DNA from: CAZCEC01 sp964497615
GTDB taxonomy: Bacteria > Chloroflexota > Anaerolineae > Anaerolineales > UBA6663
Length of the DNA stretch: 64,000 nucleotides
Reading direction: 5' to 3'
NCBI GenBank assembly: GCA_964497615.1
Contig: CAZCEC010000002.1
Span: forward strand, 1 to 64,000
Positions 43,644-51,102 of the stretch are shown one piece after another. Each line of letters begins with the position of its first letter. Positions within the stretch are counted from its first letter, which is position 1. Below the pieces are notes generated by a model, which ran no database searches, was not told the origin of the DNA, and saw only the letters and a list, made by a program, of their open reading frames with translations. Made by a program: the position numbers and the translations under genes.

Positions 43644-44212
43644 CGGTTCTTCCATTCATCTCGCAGCAGCCCATAATGGAGCATGTCCCACCGCCGGCCG
43701 TCGCGGGCCAGGGCCTGCCGGCGGCGCACCTCAACCGTGAAGCCGTGGCGCTCGAAGAAGCGCATGGCGCCCAGGTTGTAAGCGGGGACCAGCGCGTTCA
43801 GCCGGTGCTGGTTGCACTCGTCGAAGCCGTAGCGCAGCAGCAGGCCCAGCACCTCGCTGCCGTAGCCCTGCCCCCGGTCGGCGGGTGCGGCGAGGCCCAG
43901 GCTGAGCATGGCCGAGCCGTGATACCAGTCGATCCAGTACAGCCGCGCGAAGCCGATCAGCCGGCCGGGGCCTTCGGGGCCCTCGGCCGGCCGGTCGCGC
44001 AGGCGCACGGCCAAGTGGATGTTGCGGTCCGCTTCCTTCTCCTGCTGCTCGTACTTCTTCTTCACCTGCGGCGGCGAGAGCGGCCGGGCCGGGCCGGGGT
44101 CGGCCAGGCGCAGGAACTCGGCGTCGTGTGTCCAGGCCGATTCGACGGCGGCGTCTTTCTCCGGGTCGAAGGCGTCCAGGCGGATGCGGTCGCTCACGAA
44201 TAACTGGGTCAT
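43637..44212 (-). CDS. GNAT acetyltransferase 8 (RimJ/RimL type)
   Basis: A 191-residue RimJ/RimL-type GNAT. Acetyl-CoA loop DRGQGYGSEVL, then YNLGAMRFFERHGF and an aromatic-rich C-terminal strand. More distant from GNATs 6 and 7 than they are from each other. Its ATG overlaps the TGA of the ABC ATPase gene by 4 bp, tying the acetyltransferase series to the ATPase in one transcript. Confidence 0.87.
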   Translation of the reverse strand: MTQLFVSDRIRLDAFDPEKDAAVESAWTHDAEFLRLADPGPARPLSPPQVKKKYEQQEKEADRNIHLAVRLRDRPAEGPEGPGRLIGFARLYWIDWYHGSAMLSLGLAAPADRGQGYGSEVLGLLLRYGFDECNQHRLNALVPAYNLGAMRFFERHGFTVEVRRRQALARDGRRWDMLHYGLLRDEWKNRT

Positions 44213-45051
44213 GCGGGCACCTCCTCGCGCGGCGCGCTGGCCGGGCTGCGGGTCAGGGATAGAAAGGCGTCTTCCAGGGTGGCGCTGGGGCCGGGCGCGC
44301 GCTGCTTGAGGGCGGCGGGCGTGTCCAGGGCCACCAGGCGGCCCAGGTCCACCACGGCCACGCGGTCGCACAGGGCTTCGGCTTCCTCCAGGTCGTGCGT
44401 GGCCAGCAGCACGGTGGCACCGTGCCGGGCGCGAAGGTCGCGGATGAAGGCGTGGACGGCGCGGCGGGCGCGCGGGTCCAGGCTGGCGGTGGGCTCGTCC
44501 AGCAGCAGCAGGCGCGGCTCGGCCAGGAACGTCCGGGCGATGCCGACCATCTGCTGGGCGCCGCGGCTGAGGGCGCTCATGGGCCGGTAGTGGGCGCTGT
44601 GGGGCAAGCCCAGGCGGGCCAGCAGGTCCAGCACCTGGTGGCGGGTCTCGGCGGGGCGCAGGGCATACTGCTTGGCGCCGTAGAGCAGGTTCTCCACCGG
44701 CGAGAGCTTGAGGAAGAAGTCGGCGCTGGGGGCGGCGGGGCCGAAGCGGCCCAGGGCGGCCTGGGCGCCGCGCGGGTCGCGGGCCGTGTCGCGGCCAAAG
44801 ACGGCCACCTGGCCGGCGTCGGGCGCAAGCTGCGCGCCGATCAGGCGGAGCAGGGTGGTCTTGCCGCTGCCGTTAGGACCCACCAGGCCGAAGATTTCGC
44901 CGGGGCGCACGTCGAACGACACGCCGGCCACCGCAGTGATGGGGGTGAATGGCGCGCGGGCGCCGCCGCTAAGGCGGGTGAGCGGGCGCGGCGATTGTGG
45001 GGCGAAGGCCTTGACCGCGTTCTCGACGCGGACGGCAACGGGCGGGTACAT
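44209..45051 (-). CDS. ABC transporter ATPase without a neighbouring permease
   Basis: A 280-residue ABC ATPase of the DrrA/CcmA class: Walker A GPNGSGKTT near residue 55, variant signature LSRGAQQMVGI near 160 (LSGGQ expected), Walker B LLLLDEPTASLD near 180 and His in LATHDLEEA near 215. No permease lies within reach on either side, so it must work with a distant one or have a non-transport role. AGGAGA 8 nt before the ATG is the ribosome site. Two intrinsic terminators precede it in its leader. It heads the GNAT series. Confidence 0.9.
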   Translation of the reverse strand: MYPPVAVRVENAVKAFAPQSPRPLTRLSGGARAPFTPITAVAGVSFDVRPGEIFGLVGPNGSGKTTLLRLIGAQLAPDAGQVAVFGRDTARDPRGAQAALGRFGPAAPSADFFLKLSPVENLLYGAKQYALRPAETRHQVLDLLARLGLPHSAHYRPMSALSRGAQQMVGIARTFLAEPRLLLLDEPTASLDPRARRAVHAFIRDLRARHGATVLLATHDLEEAEALCDRVAVVDLGRLVALDTPAALKQRAPGPSATLEDAFLSLTRSPASAPREEVPA

Positions 45052-45072
45052 GGTCGGTCTCCTGCGCTAAAG

Positions 45073-45113
45073 AAAAACGGGCCTTGAGCGAGATCACTCG
45101 CGCTCACGGCCCG
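45073..45113 (-). terminator. Intrinsic terminator/attenuator 2 before the ABC ATPase
   Basis: On the minus strand: stem CGGGCC/GGCCCG with an inner GAGCG/CGCTC pairing, then TTTTTCTTT. It ends about 22 nt before the ATPase ATG, between two terminators and the gene, so it could act as an attenuator. Confidence 0.75.
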
Positions 45114-45132
45114 CTCAAAGCAGGGACCAAAC

Positions 45133-45171
45133 AAAAAGGCCGTGGGCGCTGGTGTCGCTGCGCCCACGGCC
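45133..45171 (-). terminator. Intrinsic terminator 1 after the DUF3800/small-ORF operon
   Basis: On the minus strand: a 12-bp stem (GGCCGTGGGCGC with its complement, 10-nt loop) followed by TTTTTGTTT. It begins about 25 nt after the stop of the 109-residue ORF. Its left arm differs by one base from the core of terminator 2. Confidence 0.85.
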
Positions 45172-45195
45172 AGGGAGTCCGTCAGAAAGCTCGGT

Positions 45196-45525
45196 CTACT
45201 CCGGGCACCAGGCGCAATACGACAAGGCATCACCGATGAAACCGGTGGTGGGCTTGTGAAGCAGGGCTTCGTTCATGGATACTGGGATCACCATCAAGCT
45301 TGCGCCTGTGCCTTTCATAGGATGCGTAGGGCAGTCTACCATAGGGCGAAAGGATAAGTCAACCACGAATTCTTGACTTTTATGGAATACTTGCGCGGGC
45401 CGTACGTGTATGCTAGACTCTTCTTGAGCGGTATCGTCAGTCTTGGAAGGCTGGGCGTTCGTAGAACGCCCCACTCCGTTGCCCCAACGGTGGTTATCGG
45501 CCTCCAAGCAGAGCCGCTTTTTCAT
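45196..45525 (-). CDS. Small unknown protein coupled to DUF3800
   Basis: A 109-residue ORF whose ATG overlaps the DUF3800 stop by 4 bp and which ends just before an intrinsic terminator. It starts with a basic segment (MKKRLCLEADNHRWGNG) and has VFHKSQEFVVDLSFRP and a C-terminal CAWCPE. I recognise no family. Composition is less GC-rich than the surroundings, like the DUF3800 gene. Being placed between a coupled start and a terminator supports a real gene, but the sequence could also be fortuitous. Confidence 0.5.
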   Translation of the reverse strand: MKKRLCLEADNHRWGNGVGRSTNAQPSKTDDTAQEESSIHVRPAQVFHKSQEFVVDLSFRPMVDCPTHPMKGTGASLMVIPVSMNEALLHKPTTGFIGDALSYCAWCPE

Positions 45526-46127
45526 TTCAGCAACTCCTCGCGCACCACCCTGCCGGCCAGCAGCCGGGCGTACTTATCGTCATTTCTTTCGTATTTCTGC
45601 CAGAAAGCCCAGGCCACGCAGTCTACCGCCTGCAATGCGGCGACCGTCTCAGACGGTCTGGTTTCGATGACCACTACATTTTGCGGCACCGTAACCAATT
45701 CCTGCCGGATGGCAGCTTCGAGCGCTGCTTGCTGGCGGCGATGGGTATAGCGCTTGTCCAGGGTCACGTGGAGGCGCGGCGAAAGCCCCGCGCAGGCTTG
45801 CACAGCGCGGCTCACGACTGCCTGATACAATGCTTCGCCAGTGGTCTGCCTGATCCGCTGCTTGTCGGCGATGACGACGATCAATGACACTGGCTCCTCC
45901 GCCAGCGCCGCTAGAAACCGTTGGATGACACGCGCCTGAACATGCCGCGCTTTGAATTCACCGCCCGGCAATTGCGTCGCGGCAGCCCGCCGGGCGCGCC
46001 GGACATGCAAACTGATTGGCCGCGTTTGCGCTGTTAGCAGGGCGGCGACAAGGAAGTAGCGTGACCGTGTTGCGGAACCAACTGGATCGCCCGGATCGCC
46101 GGACTCGTCCAAGAAAGCCAAATTCAT
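45522..46127 (-). CDS. DUF3800 domain protein
   Basis: A 201-residue protein that begins with FLDESGDPG, the signature of DUF3800, an RNase-H-like fold with conserved acidic residues. Later acidic strands are SLIVVIADKQ and LHVTLDKRYT, and the C-terminal VDCVAWAFWQKYE matches the family helix. DUF3800 genes are common in islands and near defence or mobile genes; nuclease activity is suspected. Its lower GC content points to acquisition by transfer. Confidence 0.85.
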   Translation of the reverse strand: MNLAFLDESGDPGDPVGSATRSRYFLVAALLTAQTRPISLHVRRARRAAATQLPGGEFKARHVQARVIQRFLAALAEEPVSLIVVIADKQRIRQTTGEALYQAVVSRAVQACAGLSPRLHVTLDKRYTHRRQQAALEAAIRQELVTVPQNVVVIETRPSETVAALQAVDCVAWAFWQKYERNDDKYARLLAGRVVREELLK

Positions 46128-46305
46128 TGGCGGACCATTCTTGTTTGGATGGCTTGCACGCCGGTCGGGATTATAGCGGCCCGACGGCGGGGCGCAAACC
46201 GTGACCGGCGATGCAATCCGGCTGGCACCGCACCGCGCCTGTTCTGCCCGTAGGCCGCCAGGCGCTGAAGCGGATGGGCGAGTTCATTGAATCTTGGAGA
46301 GAGCG

Positions 46306-46935
46306 ATGAAATTGGCGATCTTTGGCGCAACCGGCCGCGCCGGCCGGCCCCTGCTGGAACAGGCCCTGGCCGCCGGCCACACCGTGGCGGCCCTGGCGCG
46401 CGACCCGGCGCGGGTGGACCTGACGCATGAGCGGCTGACGTGGGTGACCGGCGACGCGCGCCAGTCTGAGCCGGTGGCGGCCACCGTCGCCGGGGCGCAG
46501 GCGGTGATCAGCGTCCTGGGCCCGCGCGACAACGGCCCGGAGCGCGCCGTGACGGCAGCGACGCGGAACATCCTGCAGGCCATGCAGGCGCACGGCGTGC
46601 GGCGGCTGATCGTCTCCACCGGCGCGGGCGTGGGCGACCCCAACGACCGGCCAGGTCCTTTTCATTACGCCATCACGGCGCTGCTCAAGCTCACCGCCCG
46701 CAACGTCCTGGAAGACATGACGCAGATGGCGGCGCTGGTGCGCGGCTCGGATGTGGACTGGACGATTGTGCGTGTGCCGATGCTGGCCGATGGGCCGCAT
46801 ACGGGGCAGGTGCGCGTGGGCTACGTGGGGGTGGGCACCGGGCCGCGCCTGGTCCGCGCCGATCTGGCGGACTTCATGCTCAAGCTGGCGGCCAGCGGGG
46901 AGCAGGTGCGCCAGGCGCCGGTGATCAGCAACTAG
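46306..46935 (+). CDS. NAD(P)-binding Rossmann protein (atypical SDR)
   Basis: A 209-residue protein of the NmrA/BVR-B-like atypical SDR group. The cofactor motif is FGATGRAGRPL at residue 5-15, with ISVLGPRDNG and IVSTGAGVGDPN as further strands. The start at 46306 is preferred because GGAGAGAG lies just upstream; a TTG twelve bases earlier is less likely. Members bind NADP(H) and reduce quinone-like or flavin-like substrates; this one's reaction is unknown. Confidence 0.88.
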   Translation: MKLAIFGATGRAGRPLLEQALAAGHTVAALARDPARVDLTHERLTWVTGDARQSEPVAATVAGAQAVISVLGPRDNGPERAVTAATRNILQAMQAHGVRRLIVSTGAGVGDPNDRPGPFHYAITALLKLTARNVLEDMTQMAALVRGSDVDWTIVRVPMLADGPHTGQVRVGYVGVGTGPRLVRADLADFMLKLAASGEQVRQAPVISN

Positions 46936-46984
46936 GCCCCAAGCCTTAACCGCGAAGGACGCTGAGAACGCAGAGAAAGGCCGA

Positions 46985-46990
46985 TATAAT
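46985..46990 (+). promoter_or_regulatory. -10 hexamer (TATAAT) of a leaderless transcript
   Basis: A perfect TATAAT ends 7 nt before the ATG at 46998. There is no Shine-Dalgarno and no clear -35. Confidence 0.55.
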
Positions 46991-46997
46991 CGCGCGC

Positions 46998-47510
46998 ATG
47001 GCGCGGGCGCATAGTCTCGTTATCTTGTTTGGCCTCCCTGGTGCGGGCAAGAGCATGGCAGGCCGCCTGCTGCGCGATGAGCACGGCTTCCACTTCCACG
47101 AAGCGGACGACGACATCCCCACCGATTACCGGGCGCGCGTGGCGCGGGGCGAGGTTGTGTCCGACGCCATGCGCGACGACTATCACCGCGCCCTGCTCGA
47201 CCGGCTGAGGGAGCTGCAAGCCGCGCATCCCCGCCTGGCCGTGGCCGCGCCGCTGCTGCGCGACAAGCACCGCCGCTGGATTGCCGAGCGCTTCCCCGAG
47301 GCCCTGTTCGTGCGCGTGAGCTGCGACCCTGCCGTGTGGGAGGCGCGCCTGAGGGCCCGGCCCGATCACGCCATTAGCCTGGACTATGCGCGGCGGGTGC
47401 GCGCCCTGGATGAGCCGCCCACCATTCCGCATGTGACGCTGGATAACAGCGGCGAGGGAGCGGATGCGCTGCGGCGCGCGCTCGCGCGCGTGGTCCTTAT
47501 GGCACCGTGA
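46998..47510 (+). CDS. Small P-loop kinase (gluconokinase/shikimate-kinase fold)
   Basis: A 170-residue P-loop protein with Walker A GLPGAGKS (12-19), an acidic substrate-binding segment EADDDIPTDYR and an LID-like Arg region (RLRARPDHAI). Length and EADDDIP resemble gluconate kinases, but the substrate is not certain; it could phosphorylate another small alcohol. The 3' end overlaps the convergent kinase gene by 14 bp. Confidence 0.8.
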   Translation: MARAHSLVILFGLPGAGKSMAGRLLRDEHGFHFHEADDDIPTDYRARVARGEVVSDAMRDDYHRALLDRLRELQAAHPRLAVAAPLLRDKHRRWIAERFPEALFVRVSCDPAVWEARLRARPDHAISLDYARRVRALDEPPTIPHVTLDNSGEGADALRRALARVVLMAP

Positions 47511-48981
47511 AGTAGAATGCCGCCCCCTGATCGGGCGCGGCCTCGGCCCACACGCGCCCGCCGTGCCGCCGGATGACGCGCTGGACCGTGGCCAGCCCGA
47601 TGCCGCTGCCTGGGAAGTCGCTGGCGGCGTGCAGCCGCTGAAAGGCCCCAAACAACTTGCCCACATAGCGCATGTCGAAGCCCACGCCGTTGTCGCGGAC
47701 GTGGAACACCGCCTCGCCGTTCAGGTGCGTCTGGCCCACCTCCACGCGCGGCTGCGGCGACCGGCTGGTGAACTTCCAGGCGTTGCTCAGCAAATTCTCC
47801 AGCGCGATGCGCAGCAGGCGCGGGTCGCCCTGGGCGGTCAGCCCGGGCGCGATGTCCACCCTCACCGCGCGGCCCGGCTCGGCGGCGCGCAGGCCGGCGG
47901 CCACCCCCGCGGCCAGCGCGCTCAGGTCCACCGGCTCGCGCGTCAGGTCGCTGCGCGTCACTCGCGCCAGTTGCAGCAGGTCGTCAATCAGCGCGCCCAT
48001 GTGCTGGGCGGCGGCGCGCACGCGCCTCAGATGGGCGTGGGCCTCGGCCGAAAGCTGCGGGCCGTGGTCCTCCGCGATGGCGGCGCTGAAGCCGTCGATG
48101 GCGCGCAGCGGGGCGCGCAGGTCGTGCGAGACGGAATAGGCGAAGGATTCGAGTTCCTCGTTGGCGGCCTGGAGTTGGGCGGTGCGCTCGACGACGCGCT
48201 GCTCCAGCCGGGCGTTCTCGTCGTGCAGGGCGGCCTCGGCCCGCTTGCGCAGGGTGATGTCCTGCGACAGGATGAGCAGGCCCTCCGGCACCGGCTGGAT
48301 GTGCAGCTCAAACCAGCCCGTGGACCCATCCGGGAACGTGAACTCGTTCTCCAACCGCTGCGCCTCGCGCCCGGTCATGCAGCGCTCCAGCACCGGCCAC
48401 AGCGGGGTCTGGTCGATGCCGGGATAGGCGGCCATCATGGTGCGGCCCAGCAGCTCGGCCTTGGCCTTTTGCCCCTGCACGGCCACCGCGTCGTTGACGT
48501 ACAGGTAGGTCCAGTCGGGCCCGATGATTTGCGCACCCTCCCACATCGCGTCCAGGGTGGAGCGCAGGCGGGCCTCGGAGGCGGCCAGCGCGGCGGCGGC
48601 CTGGCGGCGCTCGGCGTCGCGTTCGGCCTCGCGGCGGGCGTTGTGGATGGCGGCCCCCAGCCGCGCCAGGTTGCCCAGCGCGATAACGTCGTAGGCCCCG
48701 GCGCGCACCGCCTCGGCCACCATTTCCTCGCGGGCCGTCTCGGCCAGGATGATGAGGGGCGGGGCGCCGGGGGCGGCGCTCAGCCAGCCGACGATCTCGG
48801 CGGCGTGGAAGCCGGGCAGGGCGCTGTCGGCCAACACCACATCCCAGGCGCGGGCCAGCGCGGTCCGCAGCGAGTCCGCGCCGGTGACGGCCTCCACCAC
48901 CGGGGCGAGGCCGGCGCGCCGCAATTCATCGGCCACGCGGCGGATGGTGTTGTCCTGATCGCCAAGGTAGAGAACGCGCAT
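47497..48981 (-). CDS. REC-PAS sensor histidine kinase (phytochrome-like kinase core)
   Basis: A 494-residue cytoplasmic kinase. An N-terminal receiver-like domain (about 1-120) has VVLADSALPG as its phospho-site strand. A PAS domain spans about 140-250, a coiled coil follows, then HisKA with SVSHDLRAPL near 290 and HATPase_c with DNGVGFDMRY and GSGIGLATVQ. The YSVSHDLRAPLR core is shared with bacteriophytochrome kinases. A TATAAT hexamer is 47 nt upstream of the ATG. No response regulator lies next to it. Confidence 0.9.
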   Translation of the reverse strand: MRVLYLGDQDNTIRRVADELRRAGLAPVVEAVTGADSLRTALARAWDVVLADSALPGFHAAEIVGWLSAAPGAPPLIILAETAREEMVAEAVRAGAYDVIALGNLARLGAAIHNARREAERDAERRQAAAALAASEARLRSTLDAMWEGAQIIGPDWTYLYVNDAVAVQGQKAKAELLGRTMMAAYPGIDQTPLWPVLERCMTGREAQRLENEFTFPDGSTGWFELHIQPVPEGLLILSQDITLRKRAEAALHDENARLEQRVVERTAQLQAANEELESFAYSVSHDLRAPLRAIDGFSAAIAEDHGPQLSAEAHAHLRRVRAAAQHMGALIDDLLQLARVTRSDLTREPVDLSALAAGVAAGLRAAEPGRAVRVDIAPGLTAQGDPRLLRIALENLLSNAWKFTSRSPQPRVEVGQTHLNGEAVFHVRDNGVGFDMRYVGKLFGAFQRLHAASDFPGSGIGLATVQRVIRRHGGRVWAEAAPDQGAAFYFTVP

Positions 48982-49028
48982 TCGACCCCTCAATCCCGCT
49001 TATCCGCTGAACCGCGGCTGGCGCGCCG

Positions 49029-49034
49029 ATTATA
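49029..49034 (-). promoter_or_regulatory. -10 hexamer (TATAAT) for the histidine kinase
   Basis: TATAAT on the minus strand, 47 nt before the ATG at 48981, giving a leader of about 40 nt. Confidence 0.4.
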
Positions 49035-49086
49035 GCCCCGCGCGCCAGAGCAGCTATTTTCTGTCTCCACTCTCATCTTCATTTGT

Positions 49087-49092
49087 TACAAT
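49087..49092 (+). promoter_or_regulatory. -10 hexamer (TACAAT) of a leaderless transcript
   Basis: TACAAT is 6 nt from the P450 ATG at 49099. No Shine-Dalgarno is present. Confidence 0.5.
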
Positions 49093-49098
49093 ATTCAC

Positions 49099-50481
49099 AT
49101 GACTCCCAAACCCACTCCCCCCATGCTGCCGGGCCAGCCCATCGTGGGCCATGCCCTGGAATTCAAGCGCGACCGCGTTGGCCTGTTCCGGCGCGGCTAT
49201 GACACCCTGGGCCCCGTGTTCGGCGTGCGGCTGTTCAACAAGCCCGCCGCGGTGCTCATCGGTCCGGAATATCACCAGGTGTTCTTCACCGAGACCGACA
49301 AGCAGTTGAGCATGCACAAGACCTACAGCTTCCTGCGCGAGATGTTCGGCGAGATTGCCTTTACTGCCTCGCCGGAGGTCTATCACCTCCAGCGGCCCAT
49401 CCTGCACCTGCCCTTCAAGGGCGAGAAGATGCCGGGCTATGTGCGCATCATGCAGCAGGAGGTGCAGGCCTGGCTCGACAGCCTGGGCGAGGCGGGCGAG
49501 TTTGAGCTGACCGCCGCCATCAACGAGCTGGTGCAGAACGTGGCCGCCCACGCCTTCATGGGCCGCGCCTTCCGCGACCAGGTGGGGCGCGAATTCTGGA
49601 AGCAGTACCTGGTGCTGGGGCAGGCGCTCGACCCGCTGCTGCCGCCCAATTTGCCTATACCCAAGTTCTTCCGGCGCGACCGGGCCAAGGCCAAACTGCG
49701 GGCCATGCTGGCCGGCATGTTCGCCGAGCGCCGCGCCCACCCCGCCGCCTACGACGACTTCTTCCAGGACTTCATCAACGCCCGCTACGCCGACGGCCAG
49801 CCCGTGCCCGACGAGACGATCATCGGCCTGATCCTGGCGCTGATGTTCGCCGGCCACGAGACGACCGCCGGCCAGGCCGCCTGGACCGTTATCGAAATCC
49901 TGCGCCATCCGGATTTCCTGAGGCTGCTCCAGGCCGAGATCGACACGCACCTGCCCTCCGGCACGCCGCTGGACCTGCCCGTCCTGGGCCGCCTGCACCA
50001 CGCCGCCTTCGCCGTCACCGAGACCACCCGGCTGCACCCCTCTGCCGACATGCTGCTGCGGCTGGCCGAGACCGACGTCGACGTGGGCACGCACGTCATC
50101 CCGGCCGGCTGGGTGGTGTTTGTCACCTCCGGGCTGGCGCACCGCCTGCCCGACCTGTTCGCCGCGCCCGAGGCGTGGGACCCGCTGCGCTTTGCGCCGG
50201 GCCGCGCCGAAGACAAGCAGCACCGTTTTGCCATGATCGGGTTTGGCGGCGGGGTGCACAAGTGCACCGGCATGAACTTCGCCAACAACGAGATGACCGT
50301 CATCGTGTCGTTACTGCTCCAGCAATTCGAGCTGGAGTTGCTGGATAAGCACCCCGGCGTGAGCAACAGCCTGGGCGCCAGCCGCCCCACGCCGGTGCGG
50401 GTGCGGTATCGTCGGCGGGCAGGGCGCGACGACGGACGACCGACGACCGACGACCGAGAACTTGAGCGCGTGAGCGTGTGA
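49099..50481 (+). CDS. Cytochrome P450 (CYP51-like)
   Basis: A 460-residue P450. I-helix oxygen-binding motif AGHETT near residue 251, ExxR motif in ETTRLHPSADM, and haem Cys C389 in FGGGVHKCTGM. The haem loop and the YHLQRPILHLPF region most resemble the CYP51 (sterol 14-alpha-demethylase) clade and its bacterial relatives, but assignment to CYP51 needs a tree. The protein lacks an N-terminal anchor and should be soluble. The last 25 residues (RAGRDDGRPTTDDREL and after) are encoded by 7- and 8-bp tandem arrays, so the original C-terminus was extended or replaced. Confidence 0.9.
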   Translation: MTPKPTPPMLPGQPIVGHALEFKRDRVGLFRRGYDTLGPVFGVRLFNKPAAVLIGPEYHQVFFTETDKQLSMHKTYSFLREMFGEIAFTASPEVYHLQRPILHLPFKGEKMPGYVRIMQQEVQAWLDSLGEAGEFELTAAINELVQNVAAHAFMGRAFRDQVGREFWKQYLVLGQALDPLLPPNLPIPKFFRRDRAKAKLRAMLAGMFAERRAHPAAYDDFFQDFINARYADGQPVPDETIIGLILALMFAGHETTAGQAAWTVIEILRHPDFLRLLQAEIDTHLPSGTPLDLPVLGRLHHAAFAVTETTRLHPSADMLLRLAETDVDVGTHVIPAGWVVFVTSGLAHRLPDLFAAPEAWDPLRFAPGRAEDKQHRFAMIGFGGGVHKCTGMNFANNEMTVIVSLLLQQFELELLDKHPGVSNSLGASRPTPVRVRYRRRAGRDDGRPTTDDRELERVSV

Positions 50482-50494
50482 GTGCGTGGGCGGG
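50424..50494 (+). repeat. Heptamer array joined to an octamer array, within the P450 3' end
   Basis: Units gcgcgac, gacggac, gaccgac, gaccgac, gaccgag (50424-50458) are followed by TGAGCGCG, TGAGCGTG, TGAGTGCG, TGGGCGGG (50463-50494). The third octamer contributes the P450 stop codon at 50479-50481. Confidence 0.8.
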
Positions 50495-50529
50495 GTGGCG
50501 GGCGACCGGCAACTGACGCGCGTTGGGTG

Positions 50530-50535
50530 TATAAC
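50530..50535 (+). promoter_or_regulatory. -10 hexamer (TATAAC) of a leaderless transcript
   Basis: TATAAC ends 8 nt before the ATG at 50544. No Shine-Dalgarno is present. Confidence 0.4.
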
Positions 50536-50543
50536 ACGCCCCC

Positions 50544-51032
50544 ATGCCCACCCTGCTCCTGCTCCTCCACATCTTCAGCGCCATCGGCCTCTACTGCGGC
50601 ATGGCCGGCCGGCTGGTCACCTTTGAGATGGCCCGCCGGGCGAACAGCGCCAGCGCGGTGGTGGCGCTGTTGCGCGCCAGCGACTTCTTCGAGCGCCGCC
50701 TCGCCATCCCCGGCTCGATGCTGGTGCTGGTGTTCGGCCTCCTGGTGACGGTGGGCGGGCCGTGGGGGCGGCAATTGACGGCGGCCGGGGCCAACCTCGG
50801 CTGGCTGATCGCGTCGGTGGTGCTGTTCCTGGCGCTGATCCCGGCGATCCCGCTCTACCTGCTGCCGGCTCGCAAGCGCCGCGACCTCGCCGTGGAAGCC
50901 AGCGCCGCCGAAGGGCAAATCACCCCCGCGCTGCGCGCCGCGCTGGACGACCGGGGGGTGCGGCTCTACCGGGCGGTGGAGTTAGCGGTGGTGGTGGTCA
51001 TCACCTGGCTGATGGTGGCGAAGCCGTTTTAG
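50544..51032 (+). CDS. DUF2269-like membrane protein
   Basis: A 162-residue membrane protein with four hydrophobic helices (about 1-22, 52-74, 85-112, 140-160), arranged like the DUF2269 family, whose function is unknown. The first helix starts at the initiator Met (LLLLHIFSAIGLY) and the protein ends VVVITWLMVAKPF. It is downstream of the P450 gene but has its own -10 element. No functional link is visible. Confidence 0.7.
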   Translation: MPTLLLLLHIFSAIGLYCGMAGRLVTFEMARRANSASAVVALLRASDFFERRLAIPGSMLVLVFGLLVTVGGPWGRQLTAAGANLGWLIASVVLFLALIPAIPLYLLPARKRRDLAVEASAAEGQITPALRAALDDRGVRLYRAVELAVVVVITWLMVAKPF

Positions 51033-51102
51033 GGTGACGGACGGTTGGCTACATACTCGAGCCGGACGGGGGTTGATCCGTTGGCGCGTGCGTTGCGCCC
51101 GC

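Noticed and set aside
45374..45379. TTGACT as a promoter -35
   Set aside because: The nearest TATGCT is 30 bp away and no plus-strand gene follows.
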